From Neocallimastix lanati (nom. inval.) (taxonomy: Eukaryota > Neocallimastigomycota > Neocallimastigomycetes > Neocallimastigales > Neocallimastigaceae), in the NCBI GenBank assembly GCA_016946835.1, contig JACVTC010000003.1, positions 2,045,001 to 2,109,000 on the forward strand: DNA of 64,000 nt, in the 5' to 3' direction. The translations under genes and the position numbers were made by a program. Under the pieces are notes generated by a model. That model was not told the DNA's origin. It was given only the letters and a program-made list of their open reading frames with translations, and did no database searches. Positions within the stretch are counted from its first letter, which is position 1. Each line of letters opens with the position of its first letter. Shown here piece after piece: positions 44,273 through 55,850 of this stretch.

Positions 44273-47200
44273 GGTAATGGTGATAAAATTAATATAAATC
44301 ATAATAAAAACACAGATGATTCAATGCTTTCATCTGATTCAATTTTATGTAACACTTCTTCAAATAATGCTGATAATGAAGATGAAATGAACGAAAAGGA
44401 CATTGAAAAATTACAAAAGAGTGGTATTATTAATATGGATGACTTAACAACTAAAATGGTTACTTTACTTGAAAACAATTCAATTATTTCTAAAGATGAA
44501 GAAAATTACATAGGTAATATGAAAGGTATCTTCTTAAATAAAAATAAAACATTAGAATTATTGATTGAATTCCTTTGTGCAAATAATGTCTTAATGGAAG
44601 AATTAAGTGGTGAAGGTTATAATATTTATTTATGTGGTAAATCAAAATATAGTAAACCAGTAAAAAAGGATAGCTTAAATAAAGTCATATTGAAAGCTCT
44701 TATGAATGCCAATGGTGCGGTTAAAAATGATAAAAATGAAATTAATTTAAATATAAATGAATTAAATTCACGTATAGAAGTTGATGTTTACAGCATGATA
44801 AATGAAATTATGAACTTCTTTAAAGATATGAAAATTATTGAACTTGATTCCAATAATAAAGCAACCATAATTTTAAATAATGAAATTATTGTAAAAAAAT
44901 CATTAATTCATTCTACCTTTCAACAGTTTGTTAAAGAAACTGGTAACGTAGCTTTTAAAAATGTAGATTCCAATAAAATGATTGATTCTATATTAAATGT
45001 TATGAAAAATATGAAATTTATTGATTCAATTAATGAAAAAGATTTCAATTTAAATTTATCTTCAATATATAGCTTAGATTTTAATGTCATTATAATAATA
45101 AGAGAGTATCTCAACTTTATTGAACAGTATGTGGGAAATAAAGAAAAAAATAGAATACTTAATCTTTCTATTGATATTGTATTCAATAAAAATGTCTCAA
45201 ATAATTGCAATATTGAGCTCTTTAAAGGAAAAAAATACAAGATTGCATGCCCTTCACCTACTAAAGTTTATAATGTTAACAATATGAATGAGCAATTCTT
45301 AAAACATATTATGGGAAAGCATATAATCAATATGGATAGTGATGGTAATGTTCAGATAGCATTAGAAAAAAAAGAAATAAATATTAATAAAATTTATGAG
45401 TTCATTTTAGAAAATTTAACAAAGCAAGATATCATTAGTATTCATAATAATTCTTACTACGTTAAAGTCAATAATGAAAAGAATCTTAATATTGAAACAA
45501 TAAAAATGAATATGTATTATTTATTATCTAATGAAATAAGAAAATCAAACTTAGCTCTCTCTTCATCAGTTAATAGTTCTAAAAATAGTATTAATGATCT
45601 TTATAATTCTCTCCATAAATTAAATGAAGATCATATGATAGAAATTTTGGAAAATACTGAACTTGTAAGTCTTAAAGATTCCGGAAAATACAGCATTTCA
45701 AATTTGATTAGTCTATTTACTAAAAAAGATGTTACGGATAAAACAAAATCTGGTAAATTAATAATTCTTTATATATTTTATATATTAATAATATCGTAAT
45801 AACTTTTAAATTAAATATAAAAAAAATAAATAAAAATAAAATAAATAAATATTTTAAAAAATAATTAATAGATATTTTAATTTAATAATAATAATAATTA
45901 TAATTATGATAATAATAAAAATTTTATTCTTAAAAATAATAATAATTATAATAATAATATTGAAATTAATAATATTAATAATAATATATTTTTTATTTAG
46001 TAATGAATGAAATATCTGGAAAATATAAAAATGATAATGAAACCATATCACAATCTAATCAAAAAACTGAAAATAAACACCCACCGCCAATACCTTCAAA
46101 ACCTCCAGTACCCTCAAAACCTTCAAATAAAGATCAAATACAACAACAATTACCAGAAATAATATCACCAACATCTTCCTCTCCCCCTCCATTAACAAAA
46201 GAAAATGATGTTCCACCACCACTTCCTCCAATCTTATCATGTGAAGTTCCTCCTCCTCCTCCTCCTCCTCCTCCACCACCACCGCCATTAATGGCAAATG
46301 ATATTCCTCCACCACCACCTCCACCATTAATGGCAAATGATATTCCTCCACCACCCCCACCCCCACCATTAATGGCAAATGGTGTTCCTCCACCACCACC
46401 TCCTCCTCCGATGGGAGGTGGTATTCCTCCTCCTCCCCCAATGATGATGAATGGAGCATTACCTGGAATGGTACCAAACTCAAATATAATACCAAACCGC
46501 ACTCCTGGTGTTCGTCTCAAATCCTTAAATTGGACAAAATTGGATAATAGAAAAATCAATGGAACTATCTGGAAAGAAATTAATGAAGAAGACGAAGTAA
46601 TAAATATTCTTGATACTAACTGGAAATCAAAAGTAGAAGAAATTTTCTCAAATAAGCCAGTGAATAAAAAGAATAAAGATTCTTCCAATAATAACATTGA
46701 TCCAAGTAGGAAATTAAAAAACATAAATAAAATAATTTATATAATTGCTTATTTATAAATTATAATTTTAATTATATAAATTAATTTAATAAAAAATTTT
46801 TATTTTCTATTTCGTTTTTTTTTCTAGATAAAAAGCAAAAAATTACCTTCCTTAATAGTAGAAGATCCCAAAATATTGGTATAATTAATAATAATATCAT
46901 ATAATATTAAAATTATAAATATCTTTATATTACTATTAATATTTATGAAATTTATGAATTTAAAATAAAATTTTCATTATAAAATTTAAAAAAAAAAAAA
47001 AATTAGATATTGCCCTCAAAGGTATTAAATTATCAATAGAAGCTATCAAAAACGCTATATATGAATGTGATACAAACATATTAACAAAAGATGCATTATC
47101 TGAATTAAAAAAGATTATTCCAATGGAAGATGAAGTAATATATATAATTTAATTATGATTTGGTTTAAATAAATATAAATATTTATTTATATTTACATTT

Positions 47201-48917
47201 TAATAATATTTATGTTTCAAACTAATATATACATATATATTATAAATTTTTAAAAATATTAATAATAAATATCCTTTTTTTTCGTTATAGATAAAAGAAA
47301 TTAAATCTCTTGAATCTAAAAAGAGTGAATTTGCAAATGCAGAATTGTTCTTGGCTGAATGTTCATCAATCAATAATTATGCTGAAAGATTAGATTCATT
47401 GTATACCAAAACTATATATGATGAATTATATGATGATGCTAGTTCAATGATTACAACTGTTAAAAATGCTTCATATGAAGTTAAAAATAGTGATAAAGTT
47501 AAACATTTATTATCAGTAAGTATTTAAAATTATATATATATATATATATATAATAATAATAATAGACATAAAATAATATATATAATAATTAATAATTAAT
47601 GATTAGTAAATATTAAATAATTAATTAATAATTAGTACATAAACAAAACATAAAATTTTCATTTAAATATTATTATTTAATAGCAACTAATAATCATATT
47701 CAATATTTTATTATTTATTTTTATATTAAAAACAATTAGATTATTTTATGTCTTGGCAATTATTTAAATACAGGCCAAAGAGGTGGTGCTTATGGTTTTA
47801 AGCTTGATGCTATTACTATGCTTATATTTACAAAATCTACAATTGATGATAGAAATTATTCCTTAATGCATTTCTTGGTCGATTTTGTAGAAACTAAATA
47901 TCCAGAATTATTAAGCTTAAACAAAGATATGCCAAGTGTTACAGATGCTGGAAAAGGTTTATATATTTATATATTTTACTTACTTATTAATTAAATATAT
48001 AATACTATTATTCTTTTTTTTTTTTCTAAAAAATCAAAAAAAAAAAAAAAATTAAATAATTTAATTAATCAAATACATATATTTTTTTTATAAAAACAAT
48101 TGTATTAATAAAAAAACGTTATAAAGTTAACATGAAAGATATAAATGCTATTATGACAGATATAAATGTCAAATTAAAAGAAGTTGAAAAAACATTAGAA
48201 AAAACGAAAGAAGGTTATGCATTGAAGCTAAAAGAATTATTTTTAGAAAATTTCGATGCATTTAAAGAATACACTAAAGACGAAGTGGTAGTAACAGATT
48301 TAACTAAATTTGATGAAAATAATGAAAATAATGAAAACGATGAAAATGAAGAAAATGAAGAAAATGATGAAATTAAGAAAGGAAATGAAAAGAAAAATAA
48401 AAAGGATATAATATCTTTCTTGAAATTTAAGAAAGGCAAGCATCATAAAGGAAATAAAGAAAATATCAAAGAAAATAACGATGAAAATAATACAGTAAAC
48501 CAATCTAGTAAAATAAATAATGAAAATACAGGAGATAAAGAAGATATAACAGATATATCTAACCTTTTAACTGATGAAGAAAAAATGACTTTGAAAATTG
48601 AAGAATATGAAATTGATACAACTCAAGAAAAATTCGGTAATGAAATTGTTAAAAGATTTAATGATAAATTTATATTAATTATGCAATCCTTCTTAGATGA
48701 ATCTAGAATTAGTTATGAAAAATTAAAGAATTTCTTAAAAGAAGCAAATGAAGATTTTGCTAATCTTTGTAGATTATTTGGCGAAGATCCTGAAGATAAA
48801 GAACCAAGTGAATTATTTACTTTATTTAATGATTTCTGGGATCAATTCCAAGTAAAAAAAATTATTTTTTATTATATATTAATAAAAATTAATTTTAAAA
48901 AATATTTTCTAGTAAAA

Positions 48918-48966
<49 letters not shown>

Positions 48967-49582
48967 TATTTATATATATTTAAAATATTTTATATTACTA
49001 ATTTAGACAGCAAAAATTGAAAATGCTCGTTATAATGAAATGAAGAGGAGAGAAAAAGAAAGAGAAAGAAAATTAAAAGAAAGGAAAGAAAGAAAAAGCC
49101 AAAAAGAAAAACAAGATCATGTATCCTCTCCAACTAAGAAGCAATCTGTTAGTTCAGAAAATAAAGATCAAATTATTGATAATATTATTAATTCTATTCG
49201 TACTGGTAGTGCATTCGCTCCAGGTCAAAAGAAATCAAAAACAGATGATATTAAAAGTAAAGATACTATTAGTGAAATGGAAAAAGATAGGCATAAGCAA
49301 TGTGGAAAAGATAATTATAATCTCAGAAAGGATGCCGTGAATAATATTAGAAATCATTATAGATTTAAACAATTACAAAATAGTTTAAATAATTTAAATA
49401 AATCAGATAATACAACATCTAGTATATCCTTAAATACAGATTATACAGGAAGTTTCCAAAAGCTTAGTATAGAAAATTTCAATTCTAAAAGTATCATTGA
49501 ACTATCTGCGAATGATCCAAGTAAAACTAAAGGCTTATGTAAAATATCAAAAAATGTAAAATATAAAGTTGCTAATATATAA
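38783..49582 (+). CDS. Diaphanous-type formin with a large repeat insertion
   Basis: Sixteen exons: 38783-39304, 39639-39737, 39912-40123, 40276-40330, 40535-40810, 40987-41103, 41267-41502, 41698-41936, 42147-45752, 46001-46705, 46828-46878, 47007-47134, 47291-47515, 47740-47956, 48127-48851, 49007-49582. All phases agree, giving about 2,662 residues. Order: disordered N-terminus with an Arg/Glu/Asp run; GTPase-binding and FH3 region (about 175-585, DEMNVPINKRKAI); novel repeat block (about 586-1787); FH1 with four Pro8-14 blocks (about 1860-1955); FH2 (about 1955-2475, LKSLNWTKLDNRKINGTIWK, then CLGNYLNTGQRGGAYGF); and a DAD-like segment (about 2527-2545, IIDNIINSIRTGSAFA) followed by Lys residues. 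Such formins nucleate and elongate unbranched actin. They are held inactive by DID-DAD contact until a Rho GTPase binds. The insertion more than doubles the usual distance between the regulatory and catalytic halves. Confidence 0.9.
42147..45752 (+). other. About 19 degenerate helix-helix-hairpin repeats inside the formin
   Basis: One 3.6 kb exon codes about 1,200 residues with recurring units of roughly 35-75 residues. The shared pattern is I-x3-[IL]-x2-L-x3-[NKD]-[IV]-[IL], a short Asn/Asp/Lys stretch, then Y-x-I. Examples are IIKELEKQDIIEKD, IFKSILDILMKNKIIESS, IYDNLINSLTKKNIIMNK, IIEKLQNMGIIEIDKNKI, IYEFILENLTKQDIISIH and MIEILENTELVSLKDSGK. About 19 such cores can be picked out from end to end, with one Asn/Ser-rich break at about 44235-44380. 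It is not heptad coiled coil: helices are short and separated by a hairpin-like Asn-Tyr element. A winged-helix-like fold is a possibility only. Confidence 0.7.
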
Positions 49583-49589
49583 TAGTATT

Positions 49590-50083
49590 TTTGCAATTTT
49601 CTTTTTTTTATCTTTTTTATATTTTTTTTTATAATTATTCATTATATATATATACATATAAATTATTTAATTTATTCAATATAGAAATTATTTATACAGT
49701 GCTATTTTAAAATATATAGTGAAATTTAACCATTAATATATATATATATATAGATATATATTAAATGTAAATTATCTAAATTTTTTTACCCAATTTTCAG
49801 TATTTCGAATTATATATATATATATATATATATATTTTTAATTATTATTATTTTATTATTATTATCATTATTATCATTATCTTCATCATTGTTATTATTA
49901 TTAACAATAAATAATGTTTATTAATTAGTATTATAATATTAAAAACAAAAAAAAAAAAAAAAAAAAAATAGAAAAAATAAAACTTAAAAATTATATAAAA
50001 AAAATTTATTTTTTTTTCATAAGACATAAAGAATAAATTTATAAAATATATTTGTTTAAAGGAAAAATTATTATTTATATTAA
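49590..50083. other. Intergenic DNA
   Basis: A/T-rich sequence between the formin stop codon and the LTR element, with (TA)n tracts near 49811-49834 and an A run near 49948-49969. No gene seen. Confidence 0.6.
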
Positions 50084-50311
50084 TTTTAGAAGGTAAAAAT
50101 GGGTTTTATGATAAATGTTTATTATGTATTAATAACTAACCTCAGATTTACAATTAAAGTAAAACCAGTTCTATTTATACAAGAACTGTGGCTAAATTTA
50201 GATACATGTTAATTTATTTAATTAATGTATTACATAATATGATTCGTATGTTCATATTAATTTAATCTAATTTAACATTTATTTATATATCATAAATTTC
50301 TACTTCTAACA
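50084..50311 (-). repeat. LTR (3' LTR of the minus-strand element)
   Basis: 228 bases, near-identical to 50785-51012. The shared sequence begins at TTTTAGAAGG and ends at CTTCTAACA on the plus strand. Confidence 0.9.
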
Positions 50312-50742
50312 TTCCCCCTCAAACTTGATTTTCTGTTTATACAAAAATCTAGTTTGCTTCAAAGAAGTTTAAATTTATTTAGTTTTATATTATAAGTGCC
50401 GACTACGATGAATTTTTCATACAAGTTTATTTTTTTGTCCCTTCATTGATAATTTATATTTGCTTTTTGGTTTAGCAATAACCATAATTTATATGTTTTG
50501 TGGATTAACATTAACCATATTATTTTAGAGGTGACATTCTTGTTCGGTCTTACTAATTTCACATTTATTTTATGTGGGGGTAATGTCCTTTCCTTTTTGT
50601 AATCATTGAGCTAGTTATGAAGGCTAGTAGTTCTTCTAAAATTCCGGCTATTATAGCTGTTGTAATATAGATTTAACTTCTTTATATTTTTTGATTAAGA
50701 GTCTTTTGTAATTACCATTTTGAAATTTTCTATTACTTGTCA

Positions 50743-50784
50743 GCTTATTTCGCTCAGTTGATTAGAGTCTTGAGACTCTTAATC
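50743..50784 (-). other. tRNA-Lys(CUU) 5'-half-like primer-binding region
   Basis: The plus strand reads like the 5' half of tRNA-Lys(CUU): an acceptor-like start (GCTTATT), a D arm with GCTCAGTTG and GAGT, then the anticodon arm TGAGACTCTTAATC. It ends at the C that would be position 40, exactly at the LTR edge. One extra base sits between the D stem and the anticodon stem. The element strand is therefore complementary over about 40 bases, as expected for half-tRNA priming of the Copia/Ty5 kind but longer than a usual binding site. Confidence 0.65.
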
Positions 50785-51012
50785 TTTTAGAAGGTAAAAA
50801 TGGGTTTTATGATAAATGTTTATTATGTATTAATAACTAACCTCAGATTTACAATTAAAGTAAAACCAGTTCTATTTATACAAGAACTGTGGCTAAATTT
50901 AGATACATGTTAATTTATTTAATTAATGTATTACATAATATGATTCGTATGTTCATATTAATTTAATCTAATTTAACATTTATTTATATATCATAAATTT
51001 CTACTTCTAACA
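50785..51012 (-). repeat. LTR (5' LTR of the minus-strand element)
   Basis: 228 bases, near-identical to 50084-50311. It is followed on the plus strand by the ATTAA duplication. Confidence 0.9.
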
Positions 51013-51017
51013 ATTAA

Positions 51018-51033
51018 ATTTTAATTTATAAAT

Positions 51034-51072
<39 letters not shown>

Positions 51073-51637
51073 TTTGTTTGTTTGTTTGTTTGTTTGTTTA
51101 GTAGTTTATTAGCTTGTATAGTTTATTAGTTAATTAGTTTATTAGTTCATTAGTTTAATATATATTTAATAATAAATAAATGGATTCTTAATTAGTTAAA
51201 AGAATTAATATTAAAAGATTATTTAAATGAATTAATACAGTAAACAGGGTTAACAACTATTCATTTCTTTCTTTCTTTGATATTGTAACTTTTGTACATT
51301 GCTAAAGATATATGCTAATTCATGACATACTTCTGATGGAAAAAACAGTAGTAAAAAATTAAATAATTTTTTACAATACTTATATGATGTATAATATAAT
51401 AATTAAAATAAAAATTTAAACCCATTTATTATATAATATAAATGTTATATTTTATTCAATATATCACAATATTTATTATTATATTAAGATTTTAAAAATT
51501 AAAACTTTCTATTAAAAAATAACTGAAAGTTATAACCCCCCGAAAAAAATAAATAAATGAATAATTCTAAATAATAAACCATTTCCAGATATTTATAATA
51601 TAAAATTCATTCTAATAAATAATGTTTTCAATAGTTC

Positions 51638-51676
<39 letters not shown>

Positions 51677-51836
51677 GTAAAATTATATATATATATTTGT
51701 ACTAAAATATTTAATTTTTACTTCGTATTATTTTTTTCTTTTCTTTTTTTTTAATATATATATATTAATAGAAATCTTAATATTGATATACTGAAAAATG
51801 TATGTAATAATAACTAAATCAATTTACTATAGTTAT
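51018..51836. other. Intergenic DNA with (TTTA)n/(TTTG)n tract
   Basis: Tetranucleotide microsatellite at about 51032-51100 and an A run of about 35 bases near 51640-51675. No gene seen. Confidence 0.6.
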
Positions 51837-53875
51837 TTAAAAATCAACATCCATTGAATCTAGGGGTTGAGTATTTAAATTAATATTACAGTCAATTGTA
51901 TTTGTTGTCGTCGTGATATTATCTTTTTCATGATGATCTGAATTAGATGAAAGAAGATCATCTTTATAATCAAATAAATCAGAGTAGTTACTTTTATCAA
52001 GTTCAATATTTATATTATTATGGGTATATTTATTATTACTTTGTAATTCAGTATTATTACGGGATATACCATTCATTAAGGCGGATGAAGTAATTGGAGA
52101 AGGTGATGTAGAAAATGAAGACAAACCTCCATAGTATCGTGGTAGATCTTGAGAATATGGAATTTCAATTTCTTTTCTTAAAGTTGGTGAAGAATTTGTA
52201 TTACTCATTAAACCACTATCTATATTCATAGATATAGATAAAGGTGATATTAGTAATACTGAATCAGTATCCGTCCTAGAATTAGGTTGAATTGTGGGAA
52301 TTGGTATAGCATTACTAGTAGTTAAATGTGGATTATTTGTTTTATCGGGAGATTTATTTAAGGAAAGAAGTGGTAATTTTTGAGTTAATATTGCAGATAC
52401 AGGTGTTGATAAGTTATTTACATTATTGAATGACTCATTTTGTATATCTCTACTTTGATCTATAGTAATCATTAAATTATTAGATGGTGTATTATTTGTA
52501 TTATTATTATCATTACTACTGACATTTTTATTCTCCCTAATTGTAGTTTGTAAAGGGTGTTTCCATGGTATAGGTTTAAATAAAACCAACTCACTATCTG
52601 AACTTTCAGATTTTATCTGTTTATGGTAAGGTATTGGTGAGGAGGAGGACATATCTAATACATTTTGTGGGATATTATCATTCTTTAGAATAGGGGAACC
52701 TTTTGGATTATATACTGTATATTTTTCATTTAATCCATTTTTATATGACAAATAGGGTGAATTATATGAATTAATACCCGAATTCCAATAAAGATTCTTT
52801 TTACTAACTAATGAATGAAAAATAATTATTAATAATTAAATTTGAATTTTTTAATAGTTTTTCAGTATAAAATATATCTTTTTTATCTATATATAATTAA
52901 AATTAGAAATAAAAAAAAAATAAAATAAAAGTAAAAATAAAAATAAAAATAAAAATAAAAATAAAAAATAATTACAATAAAAAATTATTCAAAATAAAAT
53001 AGACATTACTATTTAAATTTAAAATAATATTAATATTTACCATTTACAATGTTTTGATTTTCTTCTTTATCATTTAATTCTAATTGAGGGGATGAATTTG
53101 AAAAATTTTGAATTAATGAAATTGGAGAAGAAGTAAAATTTTGGGTATTTTTGTTATTAACAGAATTTTCATTTGATTGTGAGAACGATGAAAATTCAGG
53201 AGAATTGAAATCTTCTTTTATAGATGATAAGGAGCTCTCATTTCTACTTCTATTTATAGAGGATATTGAGGAGATAGAGGAAAAAGAACCTTCTGATCTT
53301 AAAATAGAGGGAGGTAATATAGGTGTTGATGAACGAATTGGCACTGTTGTAGACGGTTGAGGTGAAATGGCTACCGGAGTCGAGGTACATATTGGAGATG
53401 ATGAAGCCGAAATTACTGGAGATGAAACAATATCAGTATTTGTATTAATTTTAAATGATTTATATACTGGTATATAAGATTTATTAACATCTTTTTCATT
53501 AGAATTGTTCGCCTCTTGAATTCCGATTGCAAAAGTTGAATTTATGTTATTACTTTTTCTACTATTATTATTATTATTATTAATTTGACTTTGAATAGTA
53601 AACGATTGTCGACTATTTCTATTATTTAATAATGAAGTATTTGGAATAAATGATACTGGTGATGATATGACATTAAATTTTTTTCTTAAATTATCTGTAC
53701 TTATCGAATTAAATAGTTTTCTTCTTTTAAATTGATTATTTTTATTTAAGATATGACTTGATTTTATGTCATTTATATGATCATCCTCCTCAAAAAAAGT
53801 AAGTTCATTTTCTATTTCATCCTCATCCAAAAAATGAACTAAATTATTATGACTTTTCTTTGAATTATTTTCCAT
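51837..53875 (-). CDS. Unknown Ser/Asn/Pro-rich protein, two exons
   Basis: Exons 53875-53041 and 52807-51837 join at GTAAAT and TTAG sites in phase to 601 residues. The N-terminus is acidic (DEDEIENELTFFEEDD), followed by a basic patch (FKRRKLFNS). Most of the rest is predicted disorder with many Ser-Pro and Thr-Pro sites, for example in SSPVSFIP, SASSSPICTSTP and TTSNAIPIP, suggesting regulation by proline-directed kinases. More ordered short segments are YWNSGINSYNSPYLSYKNG and ELVLFKPIPWKHPLQTT. No family recognised and no catalytic or membrane feature seen. The intron carries an (AAAAAT)n tract at about 52930-52970. Confidence 0.75.
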
Positions 53876-53879
53876 ATAT

Positions 53880-55610
53880 ATTATAATAAATTTTCTTTTA
53901 AAAAACCTTAATACTTTTTTTTATATTAAAGCGAATTATTTTAATTTAATATTAATTATATGTTTTTATAAAAATAATATTAATAAAAGCATTATTTATT
54001 TGTAATGGTAATTATAAAAATATGAGATATAAAATAAACGATAAAAAAAAAAAAAAAAGTTAGTTATATTTTAAACATTTATTTTAATATTAATTATATT
54101 ACATAAATGATAAATGATAATTATATTTTAAATTATCTATTTAATTTATGGTTTAAATAATAAATACAATTTAGATAGTTTTCTTTATTCTTTTTTTTTT
54201 TTTTTTTTTTTTTTTATTCTTTTATATTTTTTATATTTTCATTTTATTTTATTTTTTCTTCTTTTTTTATTTTTTTTTAAAAAAGAAATTAAATAAACAA
54301 AAAATAATTTACAAAATAACAAAAGTTTGAACTTTATAAAAAAAAAAAAATAAAAATAAAAAATAAAAATAAAAATTTTTTAAAATACTAAATAACCAAA
54401 TATTTAAAATTATTATTGGCTTATATGTTTTGAGTGGTCATTTCATCTACATAAATTTTAGTATAAAAATAATGGCCAGTTATTTTCATTAAAATTATAA
54501 TATGTGGCTAATTAATTATTATAAAATATATATCTATAATAACAGTATATGAAAAGAAAATAATAATTAGATTATATTAATTTTTTAATTACAATTTTAA
54601 AAATGATAATGCATTTTCATTATCAATAATTAATTTTTATTTTTCATTTTTTATAGGATAACAATAAATTAATTTTTTTATAAATTATAATGAAAGAGTA
54701 ATAATATACAATTTAAGGTACAATCTTATTGAAGATAGTAATCATTAAAGTTTCTATTTATCCAAAATTCTTTTAATATAATTATTAAAAATTTACACTT
54801 TAACTAATTTATGTTAATTTTATCTTTATTCACTATTTTAATAGTGAATAATTTCTTTTATATAAATAAAATTTATATATATATATATAACTATTAAAAT
54901 TAAGTTTTGTTTTTTTGATATGTTTAATTGATTTATGAATATCTTTTTTTTTTTTTTTTTTCCAACAATATAATATTGCTTTCATTGTTTTTGCTTCCAA
55001 TTTTATTTGATAAAAGCATTATTTATAAAGTTTAGGTAATTAAAATTTATAAATGTTTTTATATAATTACAATATAAAAAACTCATTATTATAAAAATTT
55101 TTATAATTCAATTTGTATTATTTAAATTAATCATTAATTCTAAATGTTTCATCTGTTCTCTAATAACTTTAAATTTTTGGAATCTTTAAAGTAACCAATA
55201 AAAATTTAGGTAAATTCTAACTTTGGACCATTAAATCCAATACAATTTCTTATATTTAATTAAATTAAATAATATGAGATTCATAAAACTTTAAATTTTT
55301 TAGGAGTGTTTTTTTAATTTAAAAAAAAAATAAAATAAAATAATATATTAAAACCAATTTTAATGTAATTTATATATATAATATAAAATGAAAAATAAAA
55401 GAAAAAAAGACTTTAATAAAGCTTTATATTTAAAGTAATGATTGTTCAATTTAAAAAATGAATAATTATATTATAGAAAAGAAAGTGTGTAATATAAATA
55501 TAAATAAAAATTAAAAAAAAATATGAAATTTAAAAAATTAAAAATACATGCTGTAAAGTAATATAAACAATATTATTATTGTTTAATTATTATTTAATTT
55601 TTTTTAAACC
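53880..55610. other. Intergenic DNA, no gene seen
   Basis: A/T-rich with several A or T runs of 20-25 bases. No convincing frame or RNA gene. Confidence 0.55.
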
Positions 55611-55631
55611 TTTTTTTTTTTTTTTTTTTAA

Positions 55632-55850
55632 CGGCAGCAAACATGTTTCATCTTTGTTAATTAAATAGTTGATAAAATACATGTAATAATTAGAAAAAAA
55701 GATAAAAGAATAAACAAAAAAAAAATAAAATAAAATAAAATAAAATAAAATAAAATAATGGTATAATGTATTCTACTTTCATTTAATTAATATCAGTAAG
55801 ACTTCACAAGGGCATTATTATACAGTAGTATAATAATTATTTTTGACTTC
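55632..55850 (-). repeat. LINE 3' end, copy 1
   Basis: About 220 bases shared with 60788-61045, including ACGGCAG, CATGTTTCATCTTT, TACATGTAATAA, an (AAAAT)n stretch, TTTCATTTAATTAATATC, and CTTCACAAGGGCATTATTAT. On the minus strand it ends in CTGCCGT followed by poly(A). Confidence 0.85.

Larger units (their letters stand above)
50084..51012 (-). mobile_element. Small non-autonomous LTR retrotransposon (TRIM-like)
   Basis: Two almost identical 228-base LTRs (50084-50311 and 50785-51012) enclose only 473 bases with no coding frame. The element is flanked by the 5-base duplication ATTAA (50079-50083 and 51013-51017). It reads on the minus strand: LTR starting TGTTAGAAG and ending near CCTTCTAAAA, then the primer-binding site directly inside the 5' LTR (50770-50784), and a purine tract just inside the 3' LTR (minus-strand TTTGAGGGGGAA, 50312-50323). 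These are Copia-like termini. The near identity of the LTRs points to a recent insertion, mobilised by proteins supplied elsewhere. Confidence 0.9.

Noticed and set aside
44920-45240. Minus-strand frame of about 106 codons
   Set aside because: Antisense shadow of the formin repeat exon with no independent signal.
46055-46724. Minus-strand frames rich in Glu/Val or Gly opposite the Pro-rich region
   Set aside because: They are complements of the formin FH1 proline blocks, which lie in the correct exon frame on the plus strand.
48215-48503. Minus-strand Phe/Ser-rich frames
   Set aside because: Antisense of the Asn/Glu/Lys-rich insertion in the formin FH2 region.
50743-50784. Functional tRNA gene
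   Set aside because: Only the 5' half is present; there is no variable loop, T arm or 3' acceptor strand, and it ends at an LTR edge.
53151-53360. Plus-strand frame of 69 codons
   Set aside because: Antisense of the unknown Ser/Asn-rich protein, whose two exons join in phase.
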